DNA from: Vibrio splendidus
Lineage (GTDB): Bacteria > Pseudomonadota > Gammaproteobacteria > Enterobacterales > Vibrionaceae
DNA length: 64,000 nucleotides
Reading direction: 5' to 3'
NCBI RefSeq assembly: GCF_003345295.1
Contig: NZ_CP031055.1
Location: 620,001 to 684,000, forward strand
Part shown: positions 43,937 through 50,977 of the stretch, piece after piece
Layout: every line of letters starts with the position of its first letter
Numbering within the stretch: the stretch's first letter is position 1
Program-made: the position numbers and the translations under genes
The notes under the pieces: model-generated
Seen by the model: only the letters and a program-made list of their open reading frames with translations
Databases searched by the model: none
Told to the model about the DNA's origin: nothing

Positions 43937-44463
43937 GCGCGACGGTGGCATTCAAATGTTGAGGCGATGTCCATTAAAATCCTGTTCAAAGTCTGACTAA
44001 ACGACAAGTCGGTATCCGCAAAGAAAACGTGTGAATTTGTTTAATGGTTGAGCAGGCTACCCGAGGTGAGTGGTCGATACAATGCTCCCAGAGGCCACTA
44101 TGATCTGTTCAGACCAGATGAATTTGGCATGGTTTTGATTTTTGTATTTTTAATTTAATTAACTTATTGATAATTAATGGGTATGGGTTGTTTTTTAGTG
44201 TTTTTACTCTATATTTTGACTTGGTGAGATCTATGTCATATTTTTGTAAGTAACATTTAATGGATGCCTCTTGTATAAGGCTAAGTGTGATCTGTGTTTT
44301 AATTTGTTATTATTTGAAAAATTAGTTTTAAGTCCTCATATGAAGGGGGTTTCCCTCCCGTATTCTCTAGGTTCCACTTAATTCATAGGTGAGTTAAATT
44401 TGTTCGATTGGATTGTTCCAATCGTGTTTTGAAGAGTGATTTATAGAAGTGAGTTCGAGTTAA
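43746..44463. other. Divergent pfaA/pfaE regulatory region
   Basis: A 718-bp gap, strongly AT-rich between about 44130 and 44345, where long T/A tracts suggest bent or H-NS-bound DNA. It holds the FadR-like palindrome (44103-44119) and the possible pfaA leader ORF. No regulator gene such as pfaR is present in or next to the locus, so control must come from elsewhere. I could not place promoters firmly. Confidence 0.6.
44103..44119. promoter_or_regulatory. FadR-like operator in the pfaA/pfaE intergenic region
   Basis: ATCTGTTCAGACCAGAT matches the 17-bp FadR operator pattern (A-n-C-T-G-G-T-C-n-G-A-C-C-A-G-n-T) at every defined position except one G to T change, and its ATCTG / CAGAT ends are a perfect palindrome. 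It lies 358 bp upstream of the pfaA start codon and 345 bp upstream of pfaE. The same core occurs perfectly at fadIJ in this window. Confidence 0.55.
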
Positions 44464-45291
44464 ATGAAAACTCCCGTTGTTGATTTGTGGCTATGTTCTC
44501 TGAGTAACTTGAATGACCAGCCAGACAATGTATCTCAGCTCAAAAAGAGACTGACAGCCGATGAGATTGCCAAAGTTGAGCGCTATCGAATGCCCTCATC
44601 TCAAATTCAGGCCCTGTATGTTCGAAACTACCTAAGAAAGGTGCTGTCTAGCTATTCTGATTTGATGCCTGAAGCGTGGCGCTTTGAATATGGTGAGAAA
44701 GGGAAGCCAAGGTTAATTGAGAAACAACAAATAGAAACTGGCCTGAATTTCAATATCAGTCATAGCAAAGAACATTTGTTAATCGCAGTTTGCCAGAGAG
44801 AAGGGAAGTCACTTCAATTAGGCGTCGATATCGAACATGCCAGAAGCTCGACCAATATCGACTCGATCATGAAGCACTATTTTTCAGATACGGAATTGAC
44901 GGATTTACTTGAGCTCAGCAAAGAAGAACAAAGAGAGCGCTTTTTCGATCTGTGGGCGCTGAAGGAGTCGTATATCAAAGCGACGGGCAAGGGGCTAGCT
45001 ACATCGTTGCGAAGCTTTTCGTTTGATTTCTCCAATCTGACGGAGCAAACACTGTCACTTCACGCTTCGGATTTTCAGCCAAACTTGCCGGATGAAATTA
45101 GATTGCATGGTGAAATCAGCATATACAGTGGAGTTGGGTTGGATGTTACTGAGCAAACCGATAGTTCTACAGATTGGCAATGTTGCTTAGGGCAGTTGGA
45201 TGAGCAGTATCGATTTGCGGTTACGCTTGGTGGGGCGAGTCTTCTAATGCAATTAGAGATGAGAACTTTTTCGTCGTCTCATCTCTTTTAA
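44464..45291 (+). CDS. pfaE: 4'-phosphopantetheinyl transferase PfaE
   Basis: A 275-residue Sfp-type phosphopantetheinyl transferase. Conserved motifs: LNFNISHSKEHLLIAVC, the magnesium-binding GVDIEHAR, and FFDLWALKESYIKATGKGL (W-x-x-KE-x-x-x-KA). It transfers phosphopantetheine from CoA to the serine of each of the five PfaA ACPs; without it the PUFA synthase is inactive. It is divergent from pfaABCD. In several other PUFA producers pfaE lies elsewhere, so the linked arrangement makes this locus self-contained. The last 12 codons contain a terminator-like stem-loop, so the gene's 3' end doubles as its terminator. Confidence 0.93.
   Translation: MKTPVVDLWLCSLSNLNDQPDNVSQLKKRLTADEIAKVERYRMPSSQIQALYVRNYLRKVLSSYSDLMPEAWRFEYGEKGKPRLIEKQQIETGLNFNISHSKEHLLIAVCQREGKSLQLGVDIEHARSSTNIDSIMKHYFSDTELTDLLELSKEEQRERFFDLWALKESYIKATGKGLATSLRSFSFDFSNLTEQTLSLHASDFQPNLPDEIRLHGEISIYSGVGLDVTEQTDSSTDWQCCLGQLDEQYRFAVTLGGASLLMQLEMRTFSSSHLF
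45255..45290 (+). terminator. Terminator embedded in the 3' end of pfaE
   Basis: Perfect 10-bp stem AGAGATGAGA / TCTCATCTCT with a 12-base loop followed by TTTTA. It lies wholly inside the pfaE reading frame, ending at the stop codon. Confidence 0.65.
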
Positions 45292-45311
45292 GCGAGTTTG
45301 GTGAGATGAAG

Positions 45312-45719
45312 TTAGTTCGTTTCGCCAAGCATCGCTTTTAATACTTCAGCAGGCACGGGCTGCAGTTGCTTGTCTTTGTCTAGGCAAACCATTTCGATAT
45401 CACCAATCACCGCAGGTTTGGTTGCATCTTTACGCCACACTTCTTGTCGCCATAGCGTTTTGTATTTGCCATCAAGTTCAAAAGAGGTTCGGATGTCGCA
45501 GATCTCAGCGAACTCAACCCCATCTTGAAAAGTCATGTTGGCTTTATATACCGCAAAACCTAATCCATGTTCATTCCATAATGTTGCCAGTTTATCGCTA
45601 CCCAATACATGTTCGCGTGCACGCTCAAAGTACTTTAGAAAGTTAGGGTGATAAACCACACCTGAGTGATCGGTATCTTCATAGTAAATTTGTACTGGGT
45701 GATGGTAGATCTGGCTCAT
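45312..45719 (-). CDS. YbgC-type hotdog acyl-CoA thioesterase
   Basis: A thioesterase of the 4-hydroxybenzoyl-CoA thioesterase/YbgC class, 135 residues from the ATG at 45719 (MSQIYHHPVQ); a TTG nine bases upstream is an alternative. The active-site motif is YYEDTDHSGVVYHPNFLKYFERAR, in which the aspartate after T and the HSGVVYH segment are the catalytic region; in the text this is the block at residues 13-36. It would hydrolyse acyl-CoA or acyl-ACP thioesters. It is convergent with pfaE (20 bp apart), and a FadR-like site lies about 110 bp upstream, so a link to fatty acid or PUFA metabolism is attractive but unproven. It is distinct from the ybgC of the tol-pal cluster by context. Confidence 0.85.
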   Translation of the reverse strand: MSQIYHHPVQIYYEDTDHSGVVYHPNFLKYFERAREHVLGSDKLATLWNEHGLGFAVYKANMTFQDGVEFAEICDIRTSFELDGKYKTLWRQEVWRKDATKPAVIGDIEMVCLDKDKQLQPVPAEVLKAMLGETN

Positions 45720-45823
45720 TGATATCAACTCTTATTAAGTAGCGTTGTAGTAAATCTGACTAAGTTGTGCAGCACTCTACAGGATAGGTAGAAATTACTT
45801 CAAGGCATCATCGTGAAAGGGGC

Positions 45824-45840
45824 TTTTGGTCAGACCTCAT
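45824..45840. promoter_or_regulatory. FadR-like operator between the thioesterase gene and dctP
   Basis: TTTTGGTCAGACCTCAT has the perfect core GGTCAGACC, identical to the nine central bases of the fadIJ operator, though the outer bases match less well. It lies about 105 bp upstream of the thioesterase start and about 225 bp upstream of dctP. A possible thioesterase promoter (TTGAAG, 18 bp, TAGAGT on the minus strand, 45774-45803) would place it near -65. Confidence 0.5.
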
Positions 45841-45991
45841 TTATCACTGATGCTTTGGTCAACTCCCACCCATTTACAAATATTCGATGTGTCATTTTCC
45901 ACCCATTAATTTTTGCAGCGAGTTGGCGATTGCAGCAGGCAGATATCATGAAGCCTTATAGTTAAAGGGTTGTTAATGGTTTGTGTCAATG

Positions 45992-46007
45992 TGGCGCGTT
46001 AATTGCC
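45992..46007 (+). promoter_or_regulatory. Sigma-54 promoter of dctPQM
   Basis: TGGCGCGTTAATTGCC fits the -24/-12 consensus TGGCACG-N4-TTGC, with exactly 10 bp between the GG and GC pairs. The dctP start codon follows 58 bp downstream. It fits control by the sigma-54 activator DctD encoded after dctM. Confidence 0.85.
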
Positions 46008-46065
46008 TTAGTGAAAGCACGCAGTTCCCATTGAAGGGCTGCTTTGTTTACTAAGGAGAATAATA

Positions 46066-47061
46066 ATGTTTAAGCCTCTTACCCTGCTGTCTGTATCTGC
46101 TCTGGCGCTCACAAGTTTTAATGCTGCTGCAAACTGTGACCCAGGTGAAATCGTGATTAAATTCAGTCATGTAACCAATACCGACAAGCACCCGAAAGGC
46201 ATTGCCGCTTCTTTACTGGAAGAGCGAGTAAACACGGAAATGAATGGCAAAGCTTGTATGCAAGTTTTCCCAAACTCAACACTCTACGATGATAATAAAG
46301 TACTGGAAGCCCTGTTAAATGGTGATGTTCAAATGGCGGCACCATCGCTGTCTAAATTTGAGAAGTTCACTAAGAAATACCGCATTTTTGACCTTCCTTT
46401 CCTATTTGAAGACGTAGAAGCTGTTGACCGTTTCCAAAACTCAGAGTCTGGCGAAAAGCTGAAGAACGCGATGAAGCGTCGTGGTCTACAAGGCCTAGCG
46501 TTTTGGCACAATGGCATGAAACAGATGTCAGCAAACAAACCTCTTATCAATCCTGAAGACGCGGAAGGTTTGAAATTCCGTGTTCAAGCATCAGACGTAT
46601 TGGTTGCTCAGTTTGAACAACTGGGTGCTAACCCACAGAAGATGTCTTTCAAAGAAGTATACGGTGGCCTACAAACTAAGGTTATCGATGGCCAAGAGAA
46701 CACATGGTCAAACATCTACGGTAAGAAGTTCTTTGAAGTACAAGACGGCGTGACTGAAACCAATCACGGTATCTTGGATTACCTAGTTGTAACGTCAAAC
46801 GACTTCTGGAAAGACCTACCTGAAGATGTACGTACGCAACTTGGCACTATCGTTCAAGAAGTGTCTGAGACGCGTAACGCAGAATCTTCAAAAGTTAACC
46901 TAGCGAACAAAAACAACATCATCGAAGCGGGTGGTGAGGTTCGTACGCTTACGCCTGAACAGCGTGAAGCATGGGTAACTGCGCTTCAACCAGTATGGAA
47001 GAAGTTTGAAAAAGACATCGGTTCAGATCTTATCGATGCAGCGTTAGCTTCAAACCAATAA
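46066..47061 (+). CDS. dctP: TRAP transporter substrate-binding protein DctP (C4-dicarboxylates)
   Basis: A 331-residue periplasmic receptor of the DctP family. It has a signal peptide (MFKPLTLLSVSALALTSFNA followed by AA), then the mature NCDPGEIVIKFSHVTN. The conserved arginine region GLKFRVQASDVLVAQFEQLG binds the substrate carboxylate, and DGQENTWSNIYGKKF follows. It delivers C4-dicarboxylates such as succinate, malate and fumarate to DctQM. The first gene of dctPQM, it is driven by a sigma-54 promoter. A strong stem-loop before dctQ probably raises the binding-protein to membrane-subunit ratio. Confidence 0.93.
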   Translation: MFKPLTLLSVSALALTSFNAAANCDPGEIVIKFSHVTNTDKHPKGIAASLLEERVNTEMNGKACMQVFPNSTLYDDNKVLEALLNGDVQMAAPSLSKFEKFTKKYRIFDLPFLFEDVEAVDRFQNSESGEKLKNAMKRRGLQGLAFWHNGMKQMSANKPLINPEDAEGLKFRVQASDVLVAQFEQLGANPQKMSFKEVYGGLQTKVIDGQENTWSNIYGKKFFEVQDGVTETNHGILDYLVVTSNDFWKDLPEDVRTQLGTIVQEVSETRNAESSKVNLANKNNIIEAGGEVRTLTPEQREAWVTALQPVWKKFEKDIGSDLIDAALASNQ

Positions 47062-47069
47062 CACCGCTA

Positions 47070-47098
47070 AAGGAGTGGCGTGCATTTCGCCACTCCTT
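47070..47098 (+). promoter_or_regulatory. Intercistronic stem-loop between dctP and dctQ
   Basis: Perfect 11-bp stem AAGGAGTGGCG / CGCCACTCCTT with a seven-base loop, 10 nt after the dctP stop, followed by ATTAAAAT rather than a T run. It likely stabilises dctP mRNA or partly terminates transcription. Confidence 0.65.
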
Positions 47099-47126
47099 AT
47101 TAAAATAACTATAAGCGGAGTCAATT

Positions 47127-47882
47127 ATGGATAATCCTCAAATGGAACAACCAAATTCTAGCGAATCAGCACTGGAAACCTCTCTTTTTTCCAAAGTCGG
47201 AAGAGTTACGGATGTGATTGAAGAGTCATTAATCGCATTTTTCCTTGGCGCAATGACGCTACTTACTTTTGCCAATGTGGTGTTTCGATACGCATTCAAC
47301 GACAACATCTTATGGGCACTGGAATTGACCGTGTTCATGTTCGCTTGGATGGTGTTAGTAGGCGCATCTTATGGCGTCAAAAAGCACTTCCACATTGGCG
47401 TTGATGTGATCATTAACCTTGCCCCAGAAAAGCTACGTAAAGTGTATGCGTTAATCGCCGTCACAAGCTGCCTAGCATTCTCAATCTTACTTCTTATCGG
47501 TTCTTGGAATTACTGGTACCCGTTCGCGACTGAGCGCGCTTGGTATGAAACCGATGATATTCCAATGCCAGAGATGCTTCAGTTCCTTGCCGACTGGCTG
47601 AATGAAGGCGAACGATACGAGAAATTGCCACGTTTTATTCCTTACATGGCACTGCCGATTGGTATGGCAATGCTGACGTTCCGATTCATCCAAATCGCTT
47701 ATCAAGTGGCGACAGGCAAACTTGACCGCATGATTGCGGGCCATGAAGCCGAAGAAGAGCTGGATGCATTGAAAGCTGATGTTTTAGCGGGTTCTGATGA
47801 AGACGCGACAGCGGTATTGGATTCGACTAAGCAAAACAAGGCGAATGAGTCGGGTACAAAATCTAACGGTAAGGAAGACTAA
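47127..47882 (+). CDS. dctQ: TRAP transporter small membrane subunit DctQ
   Basis: A 251-residue four-helix membrane protein of the DctQ family: VIEESLIAFFLGAMTLLTFANVVFRY is helix 1, followed by LELTVFMFAWMVLVGASYGVKKHFHIGVDV and two more hydrophobic segments. It bridges the receptor DctP and the large subunit DctM. It is longer than many DctQ proteins because of an extra periplasmic or loop segment (about residues 130-170) and a hydrophilic, acidic C-terminal tail of about 45 residues. dctM starts 2 nt after its stop. Confidence 0.92.
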   Translation: MDNPQMEQPNSSESALETSLFSKVGRVTDVIEESLIAFFLGAMTLLTFANVVFRYAFNDNILWALELTVFMFAWMVLVGASYGVKKHFHIGVDVIINLAPEKLRKVYALIAVTSCLAFSILLLIGSWNYWYPFATERAWYETDDIPMPEMLQFLADWLNEGERYEKLPRFIPYMALPIGMAMLTFRFIQIAYQVATGKLDRMIAGHEAEEELDALKADVLAGSDEDATAVLDSTKQNKANESGTKSNGKED

Positions 47883-47884
47883 TC

Positions 47885-49246
47885 ATGGCAATGTTATTTC
47901 TATTTTTAATGGTAATTGCTTTCATGTTGGTCGGTGTGCCAATTGCGATTTCCCTCGGTTTATCAAGCGTCATATTCTTATTGATGCATTCAGATGCGTC
48001 ACTAGCTTCGGTTGCACAAACGCTGTTTAATGCATTTGCAGGCCACTACACACTCTTAGCGATCCCTTTCTTTATCTTGGCCTCTAGTTTCATGTCTACA
48101 GGTGGTGTGGCGAAACGTATTATCCGTTTTGCTATCGCAATGGTCGGCTGGTTCCGCGGCGGTTTAGCGATGGCGTCGGTTGTGGCATGTATGATGTTCG
48201 CAGCGTTATCTGGATCGTCTCCAGCAACGGTAGTGGCAATCGGTAGTATTGTTATCGCTGGTATGATCAAAAACGGCTACACAAAAGAGTTCGCGGCAGG
48301 GGTTATCTGTAATGCGGGTACTTTGGGTATCTTGATTCCACCGTCAATCGTGATGGTAGTTTACGCTGCGGCGACGGATGTATCTGTAGGTCGTATGTTC
48401 CTCGGTGGCGTGATTCCTGGCCTGTTGGCAGGTGTGATGTTGATGATTGCTATCTACATTGCAGCACGTATTAAGAAGATTCCTGCACAGCCGTTTGTGG
48501 GCTGGGGTGAGATGTTCGCAGCAGCAAAAGACGCAAGTTGGGGTCTGCTACTGATTGTCATCATTTTGGGTGGTATCTACGGCGGTATCTTTACACCGAC
48601 GGAAGCGGCGGCTGTTGCAGCGGTATACGCGTTCTTTATTGCCAACTTTATCTATAAAGATATGGGGCCTTTCGCTGACAAGAAGAATACAAAGCCTGCT
48701 TTGGTTAAGGTGTTCCAAACCTTCTTCCATAAAGATACCAAAGACACGCTCTATGATGCAGGTAAGCTGACGATCATGCTGCTGTTTATCATTGCCAATG
48801 CTCTGATTCTTAAGCATGTACTGACAGAGGAACGCATTCCTCAGATGATCACTGAGTCTATGCTTTCTGCAGGCTTAGGTCCGATCACCTTCTTGATTGT
48901 GGTGAACGTTCTACTCTTGATTGGTGGGCAGTTCATGGAGCCATCAGGCTTGCTGATCATCGTTGCGCCATTGGTATTCCCAATTGCAATTGCACTGGGC
49001 ATCGACCCCATTCACCTAGGCATCATGATGGTTGTGAACATGGAGATAGGGATGATAACGCCGCCTGTGGGGCTCAATTTGTTTGTGACCGCCGGGGTCG
49101 CGAAGATGTCGATGATGAACGTGGTAAAAGCAGCGTTGCCGTGGGTTGGCGTGATGTTCTTGTTCTTGATTATCGTAACTTACGTACCTTGGGTATCAAC
49201 ATGGTTACCGACCACGTTGATGGGGCCAGAGATAATCACTAAGTAG
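47885..49246 (+). CDS. dctM: TRAP transporter large membrane subunit DctM
   Basis: A 453-residue polytopic protein of the DctM family, with 12 or so hydrophobic segments. Characteristic segments: MLVGVPIAISLGLSS near the start, AALSGSSPATVVAIGSIVI, ICNAGTLGILIPPSIVMVVY and GMITPPVGLNLFV, the last two being the pore-lining family signatures. It forms the sodium-driven channel for dicarboxylate uptake with DctQ. The insertion around residues 255-285 (KDMGPFADKKNTKP...) is a cytoplasmic loop longer than in the Rhodobacter protein. Confidence 0.94.
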   Translation: MAMLFLFLMVIAFMLVGVPIAISLGLSSVIFLLMHSDASLASVAQTLFNAFAGHYTLLAIPFFILASSFMSTGGVAKRIIRFAIAMVGWFRGGLAMASVVACMMFAALSGSSPATVVAIGSIVIAGMIKNGYTKEFAAGVICNAGTLGILIPPSIVMVVYAAATDVSVGRMFLGGVIPGLLAGVMLMIAIYIAARIKKIPAQPFVGWGEMFAAAKDASWGLLLIVIILGGIYGGIFTPTEAAAVAAVYAFFIANFIYKDMGPFADKKNTKPALVKVFQTFFHKDTKDTLYDAGKLTIMLLFIIANALILKHVLTEERIPQMITESMLSAGLGPITFLIVVNVLLLIGGQFMEPSGLLIIVAPLVFPIAIALGIDPIHLGIMMVVNMEIGMITPPVGLNLFVTAGVAKMSMMNVVKAALPWVGVMFLFLIIVTYVPWVSTWLPTTLMGPEIITK

Positions 49247-49267
49247 ATAGTGAAGTAACAACGAAGT

Positions 49268-49293
49268 GATGAGGAGGGTTAAACCTCCTCATC
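49268..49293. terminator. Stem-loop at the dctM / small ORF junction
   Basis: Perfect 10-bp stem GATGAGGAGG / CCTCCTCATC with a six-base loop that contains the stop codon of the convergent 57-codon gene. There is no T run on either side, so it may act in mRNA 3' end protection or as a Rho-assisted end. Confidence 0.5.
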
Positions 49294-49452
49294 GATAATC
49301 TTGCCATATCTAGAACCTGAATCAATCTGCTCATACAGCGCTCTTTTTGCCTCTAATTCTGGCGTGTATAGATCGACATGATTGTCAGTATAAAAAACAC
49401 CATCTATCTCGAAAGTATCGGTGATCGAGGGAACTCTTGTTTTCTCACCCAT
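49279..49452 (-). CDS. Conserved-looking small protein of 57 residues, unknown function
   Basis: A short minus-strand gene starting MGEKTRVPSITDTFEIDGV with a good ribosome-binding site (AAGGAAA, 6 nt before ATG). An in-frame upstream start at 49485 is less likely. The product is acidic and soluble, without signal peptide or membrane segment; I recognise no domain. It lies between dctM (convergent) and dctD (same strand, 45 bp upstream end), so it could be co-transcribed with dctBD or stand alone. Real coding is supported by the ribosome-binding site and the clean placement between genes. Confidence 0.6.
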   Translation of the reverse strand: MGEKTRVPSITDTFEIDGVFYTDNHVDLYTPELEAKRALYEQIDSGSRYGKIIDEEV

Positions 49453-49530
49453 AGTTATTTCCTTATTACTTTGATTGCATAACATCCTGTTATCAAAATA
49501 AGTATAGGTGATCTTGCTCCCAAATCTAAT

Positions 49531-50880
49531 TTAGTTTTCGTTTTGTCTGTATGACTCTTTCACTAGCTGGTGTTTTTGCATCTTATCGTAGAGTGTTTTT
49601 CGGGGAAGTTGCAGCCGATCCATCGTCTCTTTGATGCTGCCATTACACTCAATAAGCGCTTGCTTTAACGTGTTTTTCTCAAAATCACAAACCAGTTCTG
49701 CTAACGACAAATGTTGGGTCGACTCCGAAGTACTGTCTGATAAGTGAGATAGCTTGCCTAAAAGTACGAAACGCTCCGCAGTGTTACGCAATTCTCGTAC
49801 ATTTCCCGGCCAATCGTGGGCTAAAAGCTCGTGCAGTTCTTTCTGTGGAATTGCCGGGGCTGTTTTGCCATAACGTGCCGCAGCGACCAGTAAGAAGTGG
49901 TGGAAGAGTGCTGGGATATCTTCTTGGCGGCTTCTCAACGGCGGTAAATCTAGGGTGACAACATTCAATCGGTAGTAAAGGTCTTGTCTGAAAGTCCCTT
50001 CTTCAGCTGCCTTTTTCAAGTCAACTTTGGTTGCGGCGATTACTCGAATATCAAGTGGGACCAATCCGTTTGAGCCAACTCTTTCGATGACGCGTTCTTG
50101 CAAGACACGTAACAGGCGAATTTGTGCCTGCATCGGCATAGATTCGATCTCATCTAAGAATAGGGTTCCGCCTTGAGCAAACTCGAACTTGCCAATGCGT
50201 TTACTCTCAGCACCTGTGAATGCGCCTTTTTCATGGCCATACAACTCACTTTCAATCAGATTTTCTGGAACCGCCCCGCAATTGACGGCAACAAAGTTTT
50301 GTTCTCGTCGACTGCTTTGCTCATGTAGGGATCGTGCGACTAATTCTTTGCCCGTGCCTGTCTCACCAAACAACAAAATATCGGCGTTAGTGTCGGCAAC
50401 GTGGGTGATGATAGAACGCAGATCGGTCATTGATTGCGTGTCACCAATGATTCTTGGTCCAAGCGCTTTACTGGCCTTGAGAGAGCGCTTTAATTCAAGA
50501 TTCTCAAGGGTAAGTTGGCGTTTTTCTATCGCTCGCTTAGTAGTTTCGATTAGACGTTCATTGGCGAACGGCTTTTCAATGAAGTCATAAGCGCCGTCTT
50601 GGATCGCTTGCACGGCCATGGAGATATCGCCGTGGCCAGTGATCATGATTACGGGGACTTCTTTGTCTTTGTGCATTACGGTGTTGAGCAAGTCATGCCC
50701 GGAAATACCCGGTAAACAGATATCAGTGATGATTACGTGGGGTAAGCCGTTCTCTTGAATTGCGAGCAGAGCAGATTCGGCATCGGGAAAGAACTCCGCT
50801 TCAATATCGGCGAGCTCAAAGCTCTGTTCAATCGCCATTCTTAGATCGGATTCATCATCAATGAAATAGACGTGACACAT
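49531..50880 (-). CDS. dctD: Sigma-54-dependent response regulator DctD
   Basis: A 449-residue NtrC-family activator: receiver domain with phospho-acceptor D53 (VIITDICLPG), a sigma-54 interaction AAA+ domain with Walker A GETGTGKE, the sigma-54 contact loop GAFTGA and Walker B GGTLFLDEIES, then a Fis-type helix-turn-helix (IKETMDRLQLPRKTLYDKM). With the kinase DctB encoded upstream on the same strand it should activate the sigma-54 promoter of dctPQM in response to C4-dicarboxylates. The gene is separated from dctB by 97 bp. Confidence 0.93.
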   Translation of the reverse strand: MCHVYFIDDESDLRMAIEQSFELADIEAEFFPDAESALLAIQENGLPHVIITDICLPGISGHDLLNTVMHKDKEVPVIMITGHGDISMAVQAIQDGAYDFIEKPFANERLIETTKRAIEKRQLTLENLELKRSLKASKALGPRIIGDTQSMTDLRSIITHVADTNADILLFGETGTGKELVARSLHEQSSRREQNFVAVNCGAVPENLIESELYGHEKGAFTGAESKRIGKFEFAQGGTLFLDEIESMPMQAQIRLLRVLQERVIERVGSNGLVPLDIRVIAATKVDLKKAAEEGTFRQDLYYRLNVVTLDLPPLRSRQEDIPALFHHFLLVAAARYGKTAPAIPQKELHELLAHDWPGNVRELRNTAERFVLLGKLSHLSDSTSESTQHLSLAELVCDFEKNTLKQALIECNGSIKETMDRLQLPRKTLYDKMQKHQLVKESYRQNEN

Positions 50881-50977
50881 AGTGATTCCTTTACTTCTTT
50901 GTATTCTGATTATCGCTGAGTTTTTTGCTTGTTGGTTGGCTCGCTTGTTAAATAGCTAGCTTGTTAACGGTTTAATC

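Noticed and set aside
44130..44345. Horizontal-transfer boundary at the AT-rich stretch beside pfaE
   Set aside because: No direct repeats, tRNA, integrase or transposase remnants, and the pfa genes show composition like their neighbours; AT-richness alone fits a regulatory region.
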